From the NCBI GenBank assembly GCA_021324445.1, contig JAJPJC010000040.1, positions 1 to 64,000 on the forward strand: 64,000 nt of DNA, in the 5' to 3' direction. Each line of letters opens with the position of its first letter. Position 1 is the stretch's first letter. The position numbers and the translations under genes were made by a program. This DNA is from Isosphaeraceae bacterium (GTDB taxonomy: Bacteria > Planctomycetota > Planctomycetia > Isosphaerales > Isosphaeraceae). The notes beneath the pieces were generated by a model. It was given only the letters and a program-made list of their open reading frames with translations. It was not told the DNA's origin and did no database searches. Below, in pieces: positions 43,379-52,523 of this stretch.

Positions 43379-44560
43379 ATGCCCACCTTCAAGAACAGTT
43401 ATGTGATCACCAATCGGTTGCATCCCTGGAACACCGTCTTCGATATCGAGCCGCTTCCCGGCGGCACGATGTGGTTCTTCACGGCGCCGAGCCCCTACGA
43501 CCCGGAGACCAGCGACTATCAAGCGGTTGCGCAGACGCCCAGCACGACGGCGCCCGCGTCGTTCCTGAGTGCCCTGACAGCCGACCTCCAGGCACAGGGC
43601 TCGTCGCCCCAGCTCACGATTCTGATCCACGGGCTGAGCACTCTGCTCAGCGACGCAATCGGCGGGCTTTCTCAGATGGGGAATGGTCTCCAGCAATACG
43701 CCAACTACGGCGGCCTGGTGATCGTGTTCGACTGGCCCAGCTTCGATGAGATCGAGAGCGGCCTCGACTACTCGATCCTCCCCTACAGCTTCCCGCCGAC
43801 GGCGACCAGCGGCAGTATCCGCGGCAACGTCAACGGCTCGGCGGCTGCGTTCCAGAACCTGCTGGCGATGATCGCGAGCTTGCAAGGCAGTCTCCCCGGG
43901 CTCCAGGTGAACGTCGTCTGTCACTCGGAAGGCAACTATATGCTGATGCTGGGTCTGTACTACCTGGCCCAGTCTGGAGGGACCGCCAGGCTGTCCGAGG
44001 TGCTTCTGCTGGCGGCCGACATCAACAACGGAGCGCTGCAAGAGGCGCCGGCGGACGCCCTGACCGGCCAGGGTCTGGCGATCGCCCAGAATTCGTCGCG
44101 GGTGACGGTCTACTCCACCACCAACGACACGGTCCTGGCGGGGTCGGAGCTTGTCTACGAGCTGTTCCACAACTCCGAATACCTCGGGCGGCTGGGCCTG
44201 GAGGGTCCAGCGAGCTTTGCCAGCGGGGCGCTGGCCGGGAATGTGATCGGACTGGATTGCTCGGCGGTCATCAACCGGCAGGCGCTCCAGGGAATCCTGC
44301 CCCCGAACATCCTGCTCCACTCGGCGTACTTCTATGTCCCGCAGATCCTCGCCGACATCGCCGCGACGCTGAACGGGACAGCGGCCGGGCAGATCCCGAA
44401 TCGAGTGGCCACCGGGGCCCAGGACGGGCAGCAATACGCGATGCAACTCCAGCCGCAGCAGCAGGTGCGCTCGGTGCGGCGGGCCAGTCCGAGGGTCGCG
44501 GCGGCCAGGCTGCCGGGGGTGGCACCGCCCGGTGGAGGACCGACCGGGCCAACTCCGTGA
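43379..44560 (+). CDS. Alpha/beta hydrolase, DUF900-like
   Basis: A 393-aa protein; a GAAAGGA-type site precedes ATG 43379. The alpha/beta-hydrolase core begins at ILIHGLSTLLSDAIGG (oxyanion region), followed by GGLVIVFDWPSFDE. The nucleophile elbow is VNVVCHSEGNYML (CHSEGN for the usual GHSxGN), a late Asp is in VYSTTNDTVLAGS and the late His lies in HSAYFYVPQ. This matches the DUF900/COG4782 hydrolases. No signal peptide is seen. The C-terminus is Pro/Gly-rich. Confidence 0.8.
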   Translation: MPTFKNSYVITNRLHPWNTVFDIEPLPGGTMWFFTAPSPYDPETSDYQAVAQTPSTTAPASFLSALTADLQAQGSSPQLTILIHGLSTLLSDAIGGLSQMGNGLQQYANYGGLVIVFDWPSFDEIESGLDYSILPYSFPPTATSGSIRGNVNGSAAAFQNLLAMIASLQGSLPGLQVNVVCHSEGNYMLMLGLYYLAQSGGTARLSEVLLLAADINNGALQEAPADALTGQGLAIAQNSSRVTVYSTTNDTVLAGSELVYELFHNSEYLGRLGLEGPASFASGALAGNVIGLDCSAVINRQALQGILPPNILLHSAYFYVPQILADIAATLNGTAAGQIPNRVATGAQDGQQYAMQLQPQQQVRSVRRASPRVAAARLPGVAPPGGGPTGPTP

Positions 44561-44921
44561 TCCTCCGGCCGATCGGACCGGATGCCGGCCCCGCGCCACG
44601 ATTCCCACGAGCGTCTCAACCGGCAAAGATGGGGCAAGCGGGATCTCCGGTCGGGGCGTAACACCGTTCACGACAAGACCTCGACGCGGTAAGATGAGGG
44701 AAATACGGCCAACTCTCGTGCCCAGGCGGACGACACAATACACCAGAGATCGTCGCGCCCGCGACCGCCAGGTCGCAGGAGCCGATGGATTCGGTTCAAC
44801 CGGTTTTGCAGCTCAGATCATCGGGTGTTCGGCTGTGAATCGCATTCACGATCGGGGGATCCGCCTGGCTTTGGCACCAGCGCGGAATGGCCGTGGACCC
44901 TCGGCCCCAGGGAGGTGTTCG
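44561..44921. other. Intergenic region with a short palindrome
   Basis: A 361-base gap. The only structure seen is GTGAATCGCATTCAC at 44835-44849, a perfect six-base inverted repeat 72 bases before the next start, which could be a regulator site. No gene is supported. Confidence 0.35.
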
Positions 44922-46040
44922 GTGTTGCCTAGCGAATCTCGACAATTCCGCCCGGAGCGACGCGCTCGACGCCGGACCAATCGGGCCGACCTGGAGCTCC
45001 TGGAGTCGCGCGCGTTGCTGGCGTTCTCCACGCTGGGGTTCTCGCTCCCCGACCTGCAGATCACCGGCACGGCCGGCCCGGTTGCCGCCTGGGGCGGGAC
45101 CCTCGATGTGACCGCCACGATCGTCAACCGCGGCACCAGCACGATCACCAATCCGATCGCCCAGGCGCCGGGGTCGGCCAGCACGGCCGACACCCCGGCC
45201 CAGCAGGTGACCGTCCTGATCACGCCGCATCGCAACTCCCTGCGCGGCGCCGTCACGCTGGGCACGTTCCAGGCCCCGACGATCCCCCAGAACAACCTGG
45301 AGCAGGTCACCGAGGAGTTCACCCTCCCATCCCGGCCGCACGGGTTCCCGGCTCGAAGCGGCAGGACGTTCTATGTCCGCCTGGTGGCCAACTCCAACAA
45401 CCAGATCGTGGTAGCCAGCACGTCGAATAACCTCAGCCCACCGATCCCGGTCACGCTGGTTTCCCAGGCCTTGCCGGCATTGCAGGCGGTCGATCTGGAA
45501 GTCCCATCGCGGTTGCAGCCGGGCGACACGATCGCTCCGACCATCTCGGTCGCGAACCTGGGGACGGCGCCATCGGGTCCGGTCCAGGTCGCCCTGGTCG
45601 CCTCCACCACTCGGAGCTTCACCGTCGGCAGCTCGATCGTCGCGCTGTACAACATCGCCAATATTCCCGCGGCCTCGCAGACGCCCACTGGCGGTACCCT
45701 CGCGTCTGTCGGTCAAAACCTCACGCCGCCCAGCAGCGTCGTGACCTTTACCGGCCCGGCCGTCACGCTGCCGACCAGCCCGGCGACGTACTTCCTGGGA
45801 GTCGTCGTGGATCCCTTCGGCAAGGTCGCGCAGCTCAGTCCGTCGAGCGGCCGCCTCAGCTCGATCGTGACCGTCGGACCACCGATCCCGGGCCTGCCCC
45901 CGGCCGGAGTCGTATCGACGGCCAGCACCAACCTGTTCCCCCTCCCGGCGTCTGGCACCTTGATCGGGGTCCTGTCCACCTCGAGCACCAGCTCGAGCAC
46001 GGGCTCCAGCACCAGTTCGACGACCATCGTCAACTCGTGA
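44922..46040 (+). CDS. LEPR-XLL-type exported protein with CARDB-like domains
   Basis: A 372-aa protein starting at GTG 44922 (or TTG 44925), with GGAGGTG just upstream. Basic N-terminus, then LELLESRALLAF near residue 25, the LExLExRxLL signature. Two CARDB-like/Ig modules follow (LQITGTAGPVAAWGGTLDVTATIVNRGTS and LQAVDLEVPSRLQPGDTIAPTISVANLG). The C-terminal 30 residues are almost all Ser and Thr. Probably surface-exposed; a structural or adhesive role is inferred. Confidence 0.82.
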   Translation: MLPSESRQFRPERRARRRTNRADLELLESRALLAFSTLGFSLPDLQITGTAGPVAAWGGTLDVTATIVNRGTSTITNPIAQAPGSASTADTPAQQVTVLITPHRNSLRGAVTLGTFQAPTIPQNNLEQVTEEFTLPSRPHGFPARSGRTFYVRLVANSNNQIVVASTSNNLSPPIPVTLVSQALPALQAVDLEVPSRLQPGDTIAPTISVANLGTAPSGPVQVALVASTTRSFTVGSSIVALYNIANIPAASQTPTGGTLASVGQNLTPPSSVVTFTGPAVTLPTSPATYFLGVVVDPFGKVAQLSPSSGRLSSIVTVGPPIPGLPPAGVVSTASTNLFPLPASGTLIGVLSTSSTSSSTGSSTSSTTIVNS

Positions 46041-46067
46041 CAGACTCGGTGACCACCACCGTATGAC

Positions 46068-46364
46068 CACGGACGTCAGTCCGTGGTCCGGATGGGGAAC
46101 CCCCAACCTCGCACGTCAGAGTCTGTTCCCAAAGCCCCGGAGGGGCGGTGGTCAAGAGCCAGGGGCGTCAGCCCCTGGTCGACCGCGGAGAGCCGAGCCC
46201 CCCCTCTCTTCCCAGCAGCCCCGCAGGGGCGACAGGGGTGACTCTCGCCCCTGCGGGGCTCTCCCAAGGGGAGAGGGGCGCCGGAACGGTCCCAGGGGCT
46301 GCCGCCCCTGGCTCCTGACCACCGCCCCCATTCAGGGGCTCAGATCCCTTGAGGCACAGACTCT
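46068..46364. repeat. Array of strong palindromes forming a composite inverted repeat
   Basis: CCACGGAC-GTCA-GTCCGTGG (46068-46087), CCAGGGGC-GTCA-GCCCCTGG (46159-46178), the 16-bp stem AGCCCCGCAGGGGCGA (46217-46232) with its complement at 46245-46260, and CCAGGGGC-TGCC-GCCCCTGG (46292-46311). The outer segments AGAGTCTGT (46118-46126) and ACAGACTCT (46356-46364), and GGGGCGGTGGTC/GACCACCGCCCC, also pair. The whole region 46118-46364 is therefore a nested inverted repeat centred on the 16-bp stem. The flanking gap 46041-46623 holds no other gene. Confidence 0.75.
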
Positions 46365-46623
46365 CAGTGCCATCGCCGCGCCGGCAGATCGGGCTGACGC
46401 CCGAGGTTGGATGACGGTCGTCCCGCCCGAACCACGGTCTCACCCACGCGGTCACCTGGTTGGCAGATGATTTCTGTGGAGTAGCGTCGTCCGCGCGGCG
46501 TGGGTGTTGGATCGCACCGAGGGACTTGGCGATCGGGACCGGGTGGAGTTAACCTCAAAGAGGGCGTGGATGGCGCCGGGTGTTTCTGGGGCGAGGTTGA
46601 TCCGAGCATCGGGGAGAAGGACC

Positions 46624-47082
46624 ATGAACGTCAAGCGACCGATCACCGCGACGATCACGGTGGGCGACCAACCCACGGAGGAGGACCTGGCGCAGTTGAA
46701 GGAGGAAGGGTACACGGGGGTGGTCAACCTGCGGAATGAGGGCGAGCCCGAGCAGCCAATGAGTCCCCATCAGGAGGGGGAGAAGGTGCGCGGCTTGGGG
46801 ATGGAGTATCTCCACTATGGAGTCGGGACGGCGCCACTCTCGGCTCAGGGCGTGACCTCGGTCTGTGATTTCGTCGACCGGCATGCTCAGGGAGCGCAGA
46901 AGGTGCTGGTTCATTGCCGGAAGGGAGGGCGCGCGCTGGCCCTGCTGCTGCTCCAGCAGGCCAGGGCCAACCAGTGGAGCGCGGACGAGGCGATCGCCCG
47001 GGGCAAGGCCATGGGCCTGGAGGTCGAGGGCGGACTGCGGACGATGGTCGAAACCTACTTGCGGGAACATCCGGCATCCTGA
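46624..47082 (+). CDS. DUF442-type dual-specificity phosphatase-like protein
   Basis: A 152-aa protein from ATG 46624 (GGGAGAAGGA upstream). The active-site loop is VLVHCRKGGRALALLLL, i.e. HCx5R with Cys and Arg present. The N-terminal PTEEDLAQLKEEGYTGVVNLRNEGE is typical of the beta-lactamase-hydrolase-like phosphatase domain (DUF442). It has the general size of the stand-alone domain. The target is unknown. Confidence 0.85.
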   Translation: MNVKRPITATITVGDQPTEEDLAQLKEEGYTGVVNLRNEGEPEQPMSPHQEGEKVRGLGMEYLHYGVGTAPLSAQGVTSVCDFVDRHAQGAQKVLVHCRKGGRALALLLLQQARANQWSADEAIARGKAMGLEVEGGLRTMVETYLREHPAS

Positions 47083-47166
47083 GCTGCTCGGGGCGTGGCG
47101 CGTCGAGATCGCCAGGGACGCCGCGCCTCGCGCAGGGAGCGCGCGCCAGCTGGCCCGATCGGAAGG

Positions 47167-48810
47167 TCATTCCCGGCAGGGTTTGTTCGCCTTGTAGAAC
47201 GCCAGCCGGGCTTCGAAGCTCACACCGCGACGGCCGCCGTAGTCCATGGCGCGCTGGAGCACGGAGGGGGCGTTGGCGCGCAGGAGCTGGATGGCCTCTT
47301 TCTGCCAGCGCAGCGCTGAGGGGTAGTCGCCGACTTCGGCGTAGGCGGCGGCGAGTGTGTCCAGGCAATCGGGATCGCGCCACCCGGTGAGCTCGCAGGC
47401 GCGGATTGCCTCGGCCACGGCGCGAGGACCATCTCGGACAGCGCCGTTGTTGCAAGTCGCCAGGATGCGGGCCAGCGTCCGATGGGCCTCGGCGTTGTCC
47501 GGGGCCATCCGGATCAATTCGCTCAGCTCGAAGACCGCCCGGTCGAAGATCCGCCGCTGCTTCCAGATCAGGGCGTGATTGATGTAGGCGGTGAGATAAT
47601 TGCGGTCGAGCTGGATGGCTCGCTCGTAATCGGCGAGGGCGGCATCGAGCTTCAGGTGCCTGCGCCATTCGTTCCCCCGGGCCACGTAGAATGCGGGGTT
47701 CGCCGGCTCGGCCCGGAGGGCGTCGTCGTAGTCGGCGATCGCCTCCTCGTGCCGTCCCTGGGCCGACCAGGAATTGGCCCGCGCGACGCGGTATCCGGCA
47801 TTTCCGGGATCGAGCCGGATGGCATCGGTGTAATCGGCGACCTCGCGGTCGAGGCGATATTTCCGGGCCCAGGCCTGGGCCCGGCACACGTACGCTGGGG
47901 CAAAGTTCGGATCCAGCCGCAGCGCCGCCGTCGCGTCGTCGATGGCCTTGTTGTACTGCTTCTGCTCAATCCAGGAACGGGCACGAGCCACCAGGTCCGG
48001 GGCTGTCTTGGGCTCGGGCTCAGGGGCCGGGCCACCCTCCCCGCGCGGCGGGTCATCCGCCCGGGTCGGGCGCGGAGCAGACGCCAGCACCACACTCGCG
48101 GGCACGACCGGCCTCGGCGGTCGATTCGATGGGTCGAGCCGGATCACCGCATCCAGGTCGGCACGGGCGCGCTGGGAATCGTCCTTGGAGAGCCAGATGC
48201 GGGCCCGGATCACGTAAGCCCCGCTGGATTTCGGATCGAGCTGGATCGCCCTGTCGCAGTCGGCCAGTGCCTGGTCGAGCTGCTCCCGGCGGAGCAGGAA
48301 AAGACCCCGTTGGAGATAGAACCGGGCCTGATCGGGCTTGAGTTGAATCGCCTGACTCAGGTCGGCGATCGCGCGATCGTTGGCGCCGTGCGCCGCCCAG
48401 ACCCGACCCCTCATCCAGTAGGCATCGTCGTTGTGGGGGCTCCGGGCGATCTCCTGCGTGAAGTAATCGATCGCCTGCTCGTAGGGGATGACCTGGTCGC
48501 GCCGGACCCATCCGCGCCGGCTCTTGTCGTGGGACACCAGCAGGAGCCGCTCCCCTTGAACCGATTCGATCACGAAGCTGAGGTAATCCTGGCCTGGGGC
48601 CAGCCAGTCCCCGGTAAGCAGAGCAGTATCGGATTCCTTGAAGACGACCTCAGTCCCGGGGGAAAGCCAGGTCCCGGGTTCCGAGTCGGACTCGCGCTGG
48701 GACGCGGCGAGGGCGTGCCTTGCGATCAGGGCCACGATCAGCAGCCCGAGCGGAGCGGGGAATCCTCGCTTCAGCCGGCCGGTTCCTCGTGGACCGACGA
48801 ACCTCTTCAT
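47167..48810 (-). CDS. Exported TPR-repeat protein
   Basis: A 547-aa protein with signal/anchor PAPLGLLIVALIARHALA. A small beta region (TWLSPGTEVVFKESDTALLTGDW, then DKSRRGWVRRDQVIPY) is followed by about ten TPR units in two blocks, split by a Pro-rich linker near residue 255. Repeats read like AIADLSQAIQLKPDQARFYLQRGLFLLRREQLDQALADCDRAIQLDP. It probably scaffolds protein interactions in the periplasm. The partner is unknown. Confidence 0.85.
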   Translation of the reverse strand: MKRFVGPRGTGRLKRGFPAPLGLLIVALIARHALAASQRESDSEPGTWLSPGTEVVFKESDTALLTGDWLAPGQDYLSFVIESVQGERLLLVSHDKSRRGWVRRDQVIPYEQAIDYFTQEIARSPHNDDAYWMRGRVWAAHGANDRAIADLSQAIQLKPDQARFYLQRGLFLLRREQLDQALADCDRAIQLDPKSSGAYVIRARIWLSKDDSQRARADLDAVIRLDPSNRPPRPVVPASVVLASAPRPTRADDPPRGEGGPAPEPEPKTAPDLVARARSWIEQKQYNKAIDDATAALRLDPNFAPAYVCRAQAWARKYRLDREVADYTDAIRLDPGNAGYRVARANSWSAQGRHEEAIADYDDALRAEPANPAFYVARGNEWRRHLKLDAALADYERAIQLDRNYLTAYINHALIWKQRRIFDRAVFELSELIRMAPDNAEAHRTLARILATCNNGAVRDGPRAVAEAIRACELTGWRDPDCLDTLAAAYAEVGDYPSALRWQKEAIQLLRANAPSVLQRAMDYGGRRGVSFEARLAFYKANKPCRE

Positions 48811-49038
48811 CGTGCCGCGCTCCCGCGATCGAGGATGGAAGGAATCGACAGCCGGCCGGGCGGACCGAGAACGCTGGATTGGAGCCCATGACAGCTCGGC
48901 CCAGAGCCCCCTAAGTCATTCATGGTAGCCGCCGTCGAGTTGTTAAGCAAATGCAGAACATCCGCGTTGTGTCGGCCAGCCGCCCCCGGCTGAGAGTGGG
49001 CGCCGGAGCGGCTGCCCCACCGCCCCGAGGGAGAGCTT

Positions 49039-50487
49039 CTATTTCGGGTCGAGGTGCTCGGCGGATCGCTCCGCCGTCTGCCGGACCTCGTCCCAGATCG
49101 GCCCATACACTTCCTTATCGAACGGTGGGCAGCCGGTGGGGAACTGGCCCAGCTGGTTGTGCTTGGAGCGCATCAGGGCCGTGCAGTAGCTGAAGGTGCG
49201 GCAGAGGCGCTTGCGGTCCAGCGGCTGGCCGCGCGCCAGGCGGAGGGCGAAATCGGGCTGGGTCAGGGCCCCGCGGCCGATCCCGACGAAGGAGGTACGG
49301 CCCGCGGCGACGTTCGCCGCGCCGGCCTCGAACGCAAAGGCCTGGAGCCAGCTATACCCCGAGCCGACCACGGCCAGCTCCGGATGCGCCGCCTGCATCG
49401 CGGCCGTCAGCCGGAAGTGCCGGGCGACGCCGACGAGTGGGTGCTCGGGGGTCTCGTAGCCGTCCGGCGGCGGATACTCGAACGGACGGACGAGGTGTGG
49501 ACTCGCATAGGGGTTGCCGGCCGAGACGTTGATCAGCGTCACGCCGAGATCGCGCAGCAGGCCCACCAGCGCGATCGGCTCGGCGAGGTCGGCCTCCGAG
49601 GGGTCGTCCTGGCGGGTGCCCCACGACGACTCGATCGGGAGCGAGAAGGGGCCGGGGATCCCTCGGCCATCCATCCCGTTCTGGTAGGGGACGCCGTCGA
49701 AGACGTTCAAGCGAGTGGCGAGAATCCGTCCGGGATGGTCCGACCGGACGCGCCCCACGACCTCGCGGATGAACCGCGTTCGGTTCTCGAACGAGCCGCC
49801 GTACTTGCCGGGTCGTGTCCGAGCCCCGAGCAGCTCGTTGAGCAGGTAGCGATGACACTGCTTGAAGTCCACGAAGTCGAAGCCGATCCGGAACGCCAGC
49901 GCGGCCGCCTCGACGTACCGGTCCTGGAGCCGGTCGAGCGCGTCATCGCTGATGAGCGGGTCATCCGGTCCGGCGATCCGGCCCGTGGGCTTGTCGACGA
50001 CGGTCCGGGGATCGAGCAGCGGGTCGTGCTGGGCGAGGATCGGCTGCTCGAACGAGTAGCGGCCGGAGTGGGTCAATTGCAGCCCGACCAGCAGGTCGTC
50101 ATCGCGGCCAACCGACTCAAGATGGGCTTGTCGGGCCGCGTGGAGCAGTCGTTCCAGTGCCCGGGCAGTGGCCGGACTGATGACGAGCTGGCGGGGGTTG
50201 GCCCGCCCCTCCGGGACGACCGCGGCGGCTTCGCCCCAGATCAGCTTCGCCCCGCCGGCACCGAAGCGCCGGTAACGGCGATCGGTCAGCTCGCCCGGAG
50301 CACCATCACGATTGCCATCGCATCCCTCCATCGGCTGAATCGCCAGTCGATTCCCCACCGTTCGTCCGCTGATCGCGATCGGCTGCAACAGTGGGGAAAG
50401 GTCCGCGGACAGGTGGAAATCCAGGCCCAGTCCCCAGGCGTCCGCCAGCAGTGCCTGACTCGTCTTGTACTTGAAATACCGCGACAC
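49039..50487 (-). CDS. NADH:flavin oxidoreductase, old yellow enzyme family
   Basis: A 482-aa protein starting at GTG 50487. An FMN-dependent TIM barrel: LLQPIAISGRTVGNRLAIQPMEGCDG, GAKLIWGEAAAVVPEGR (phosphate/flavin side), GLQLTHSGRYS, and a DFVDFKQCHRYLLNELLG segment where many members have a substrate His pair (H plus Y here). FMN-phosphate loop segment VGIGRGALTQPDFALRL. It reduces alpha,beta-unsaturated compounds; the physiological substrate is unknown. No [4Fe-4S] cysteine cluster or second FAD domain is seen, so it is the short type. Confidence 0.88.
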   Translation of the reverse strand: MSRYFKYKTSQALLADAWGLGLDFHLSADLSPLLQPIAISGRTVGNRLAIQPMEGCDGNRDGAPGELTDRRYRRFGAGGAKLIWGEAAAVVPEGRANPRQLVISPATARALERLLHAARQAHLESVGRDDDLLVGLQLTHSGRYSFEQPILAQHDPLLDPRTVVDKPTGRIAGPDDPLISDDALDRLQDRYVEAAALAFRIGFDFVDFKQCHRYLLNELLGARTRPGKYGGSFENRTRFIREVVGRVRSDHPGRILATRLNVFDGVPYQNGMDGRGIPGPFSLPIESSWGTRQDDPSEADLAEPIALVGLLRDLGVTLINVSAGNPYASPHLVRPFEYPPPDGYETPEHPLVGVARHFRLTAAMQAAHPELAVVGSGYSWLQAFAFEAGAANVAAGRTSFVGIGRGALTQPDFALRLARGQPLDRKRLCRTFSYCTALMRSKHNQLGQFPTGCPPFDKEVYGPIWDEVRQTAERSAEHLDPK

Positions 50488-50567
50488 GTGTTTGCTCGAT
50501 GCTCATCAGGTGGAAGGGAGTGGCGACAGCCCGGAACCGAATGCTCCGGGACCGGGGTTCCGCCGCG

Positions 50568-51458
50568 TCAGGGGCGATCGTCCTCGTCGAGGGTGTGCGC
50601 GTCGTCGTCGGTGCCGGGTTCGTCCCGCGGTTCCCACGAGAGCGGCCCGGCCTGAGCATCGCGGTCGCGGCGATACCAGCTCCAGAGCAGGCGGTGGGTC
50701 GCGTACTCGAGCAGGGCCTGGGAGCTGGGGAATTCGTGCGCGCCGTCCTCGCGGTGCTCGAGCAAAGAGCGGGTCGAGGGGGTGATATAGGCGGCCTCGG
50801 CTCGGGCGCAGAGGTCGGCCACGAAGATCGGGAAGTTCTCCGCGGCCGACTGGCTGAGCCGACGCCCCAGGTAGGCATAATTCATCTGGTTCTCGACGAC
50901 GCGAAAGGCTCGCCGCGGGTCGCGGCGGACGACGATGACTTCGCCGATTGGGTCGCGGGGGATCCGCATGGCGCGGCTCTGGCGGGGGAACGGTCGGGGC
51001 TTCATCAAGGTCAACGCGCGGATCCCCGCCACCATCGTCGACGGCCACCGGGGCGGCTGGACGTGGCGATACTCATCCTCCACGGCGATCCGGCCGGCAC
51101 AGATCAGCTCGATCCGGTCCCACGGCACCCAGTGGGTCGGCTCCCCGCGCAACCCCTCGATCCGGAAACCTTCCTTCAAGCAGGCGGCGCGATGGATCGT
51201 CCGCGCCGGACTCAGCTCCGGGAACTGGTCGGCCCGCCACGCCTCGGCCGGGATCTCCAGCTCGAAGAGTCCGTCCAGCAGCTTGCGGACCTCGGCCTCC
51301 TCCAACGGCTGAGGCCAGGTCCCCGGCGCACGCGCCAGCCACTGCATCGCGTCGGTCGGGTGCATCCCCGTCACACGACAGAACAGATCGCGGACGGGGT
51401 GGGGCTCCCCGATCGCCTCAAAGATCACCAGTCGGTATCGAGCCGGAGTCGTCGGCAT
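50568..51458 (-). CDS. Hypothetical protein
   Basis: A 296-aa protein from ATG 51458. The N-terminal segment PARYRLVIFEAIGEPHPVRDLFCRVTGMHPTDAMQWLARAPG resembles ribosomal L7/L12 C-terminal-like fragments found in planctomycete proteins, but I would not name it on this basis. A central beta-rich part (RTIHRAACLKEGFRIEGLRGEPTHWVPWDRIELICAGRI) and a late TLDEDDRP tail follow. No membrane segment. It is transcribed after the Uma2 gene (57 bases), possibly as an operon. Confidence 0.7.
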   Translation of the reverse strand: MPTTPARYRLVIFEAIGEPHPVRDLFCRVTGMHPTDAMQWLARAPGTWPQPLEEAEVRKLLDGLFELEIPAEAWRADQFPELSPARTIHRAACLKEGFRIEGLRGEPTHWVPWDRIELICAGRIAVEDEYRHVQPPRWPSTMVAGIRALTLMKPRPFPRQSRAMRIPRDPIGEVIVVRRDPRRAFRVVENQMNYAYLGRRLSQSAAENFPIFVADLCARAEAAYITPSTRSLLEHREDGAHEFPSSQALLEYATHRLLWSWYRRDRDAQAGPLSWEPRDEPGTDDDAHTLDEDDRP

Positions 51459-51515
51459 GATCGGTGCAGACTCCACCAACCGCAAAAGAGGCCGTTCGCC
51501 GTCTTCGAGCCATCT

Positions 51516-52247
51516 TCAGCGGCCGCGCCGCGGTCCGCTCCTCTTGCCGCGCTGGGGTCCATTCTTCTTCGGTGGGCCCTTGGCGGCCGGCTGCTGCGGC
51601 AATCCAAAGAGCTCGCTGACCTGGACCGAGAAACCGGGCAGGACATCGCCGCCGTCGAGCCGCATCGAGGCCGTCAGCCGGGTGAAGCGGTCCGGCGCCG
51701 TGTAAACGTCGACCACCCGGGTCCGCGGCCGCACGAACCAGACCAGGCGGACCCCCTTCGCGAAGTAGTCCTGGAGCTTCTCGTCCATCTCCTTGCGGGT
51801 GTTGCTCCGGCTGACGACCTCCACGGCCAGGTCGGGGACGAGCAGAGGGATCGGCTGTGCGGGGATCGCGCCCCCGCGCAAGCGGCCCGATGAGAAGAAC
51901 GATACATCGGGAATCCGAACCAAGCCGATGTCGAGCTGGATCGCGCCCCCTTCACCAGCCACCCGTCCTAGTCCCCGCGGTTTGACGAAGTTGTTCAGGA
52001 GGGTGCAGATCTCAATTGCGATGAAGGATTCCTCGAGTCCCATGGTCTTCATCACCAAGATGCCGTCGACCAGCTCATAGAGCCGGTCTTCGTGGTCGTT
52101 GAGCCAATTGACGTCCTCGACGGTCCCCAGTCCTGGGGGAGGGTCTTGGCGGATGCGCTCGAACGGGATCGGGCCGAACCGGCGGTACAGATCGGCGACA
52201 GTCCAGACCTTGTGCGGAGGCTTCCTGGGCGCGCTGATGGTGGCCAT
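51516..52247 (-). CDS. Uma2-family (DUF820) endonuclease-like protein
   Basis: A 243-aa protein of the PD-(D/E)xK fold. Typical Uma2 features are LYELVDGILVMKTMGLEESFIAIEICTLLNNF, IQLDIGLVRIPDVSFFS (acidic metal residue) and PDLAVEVVSRSNTRKEMDEKLQDYFAKGVRLVWFVRP (E...K catalytic pattern). The family is widely multiplied in planctomycetes and cyanobacteria; function is largely unknown. The C-terminal tail is Lys/Arg/Gly-rich. ATG 52247 follows GGAAGAG. Confidence 0.9.
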   Translation of the reverse strand: MATISAPRKPPHKVWTVADLYRRFGPIPFERIRQDPPPGLGTVEDVNWLNDHEDRLYELVDGILVMKTMGLEESFIAIEICTLLNNFVKPRGLGRVAGEGGAIQLDIGLVRIPDVSFFSSGRLRGGAIPAQPIPLLVPDLAVEVVSRSNTRKEMDEKLQDYFAKGVRLVWFVRPRTRVVDVYTAPDRFTRLTASMRLDGGDVLPGFSVQVSELFGLPQQPAAKGPPKKNGPQRGKRSGPRRGR

Positions 52248-52523
52248 GGCGAAATCTCTTCCTGGAACAGAAACACGAGCCGAAACCTATCCTATCATGC
52301 CCGGTGCGGCCAGCCAATCGTTCGCGCGCTGAGGCGGTGGGAAGCCGGCAGCCCAAAACCGGGGCGGGCGGCCATCGAGTCGCTCAAAGCAGAGCGAGTA
52401 GGTTTACCGGCGCCGGGCTTTTGTTAGGCTGGGGAGGATCTGGACCCTGGCGGCTCGGGGCCGGCCGAGGCCAGCCGGAGGGGATCGCCCTCGCGGCGCG
52501 TTGGACTTCGAAGGGATGGACCG

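Noticed and set aside
46068-46364. CRISPR-like array
   Set aside because: The repeats are hairpins of differing sequence and spacing; no constant repeat with unique spacers and no cas genes.
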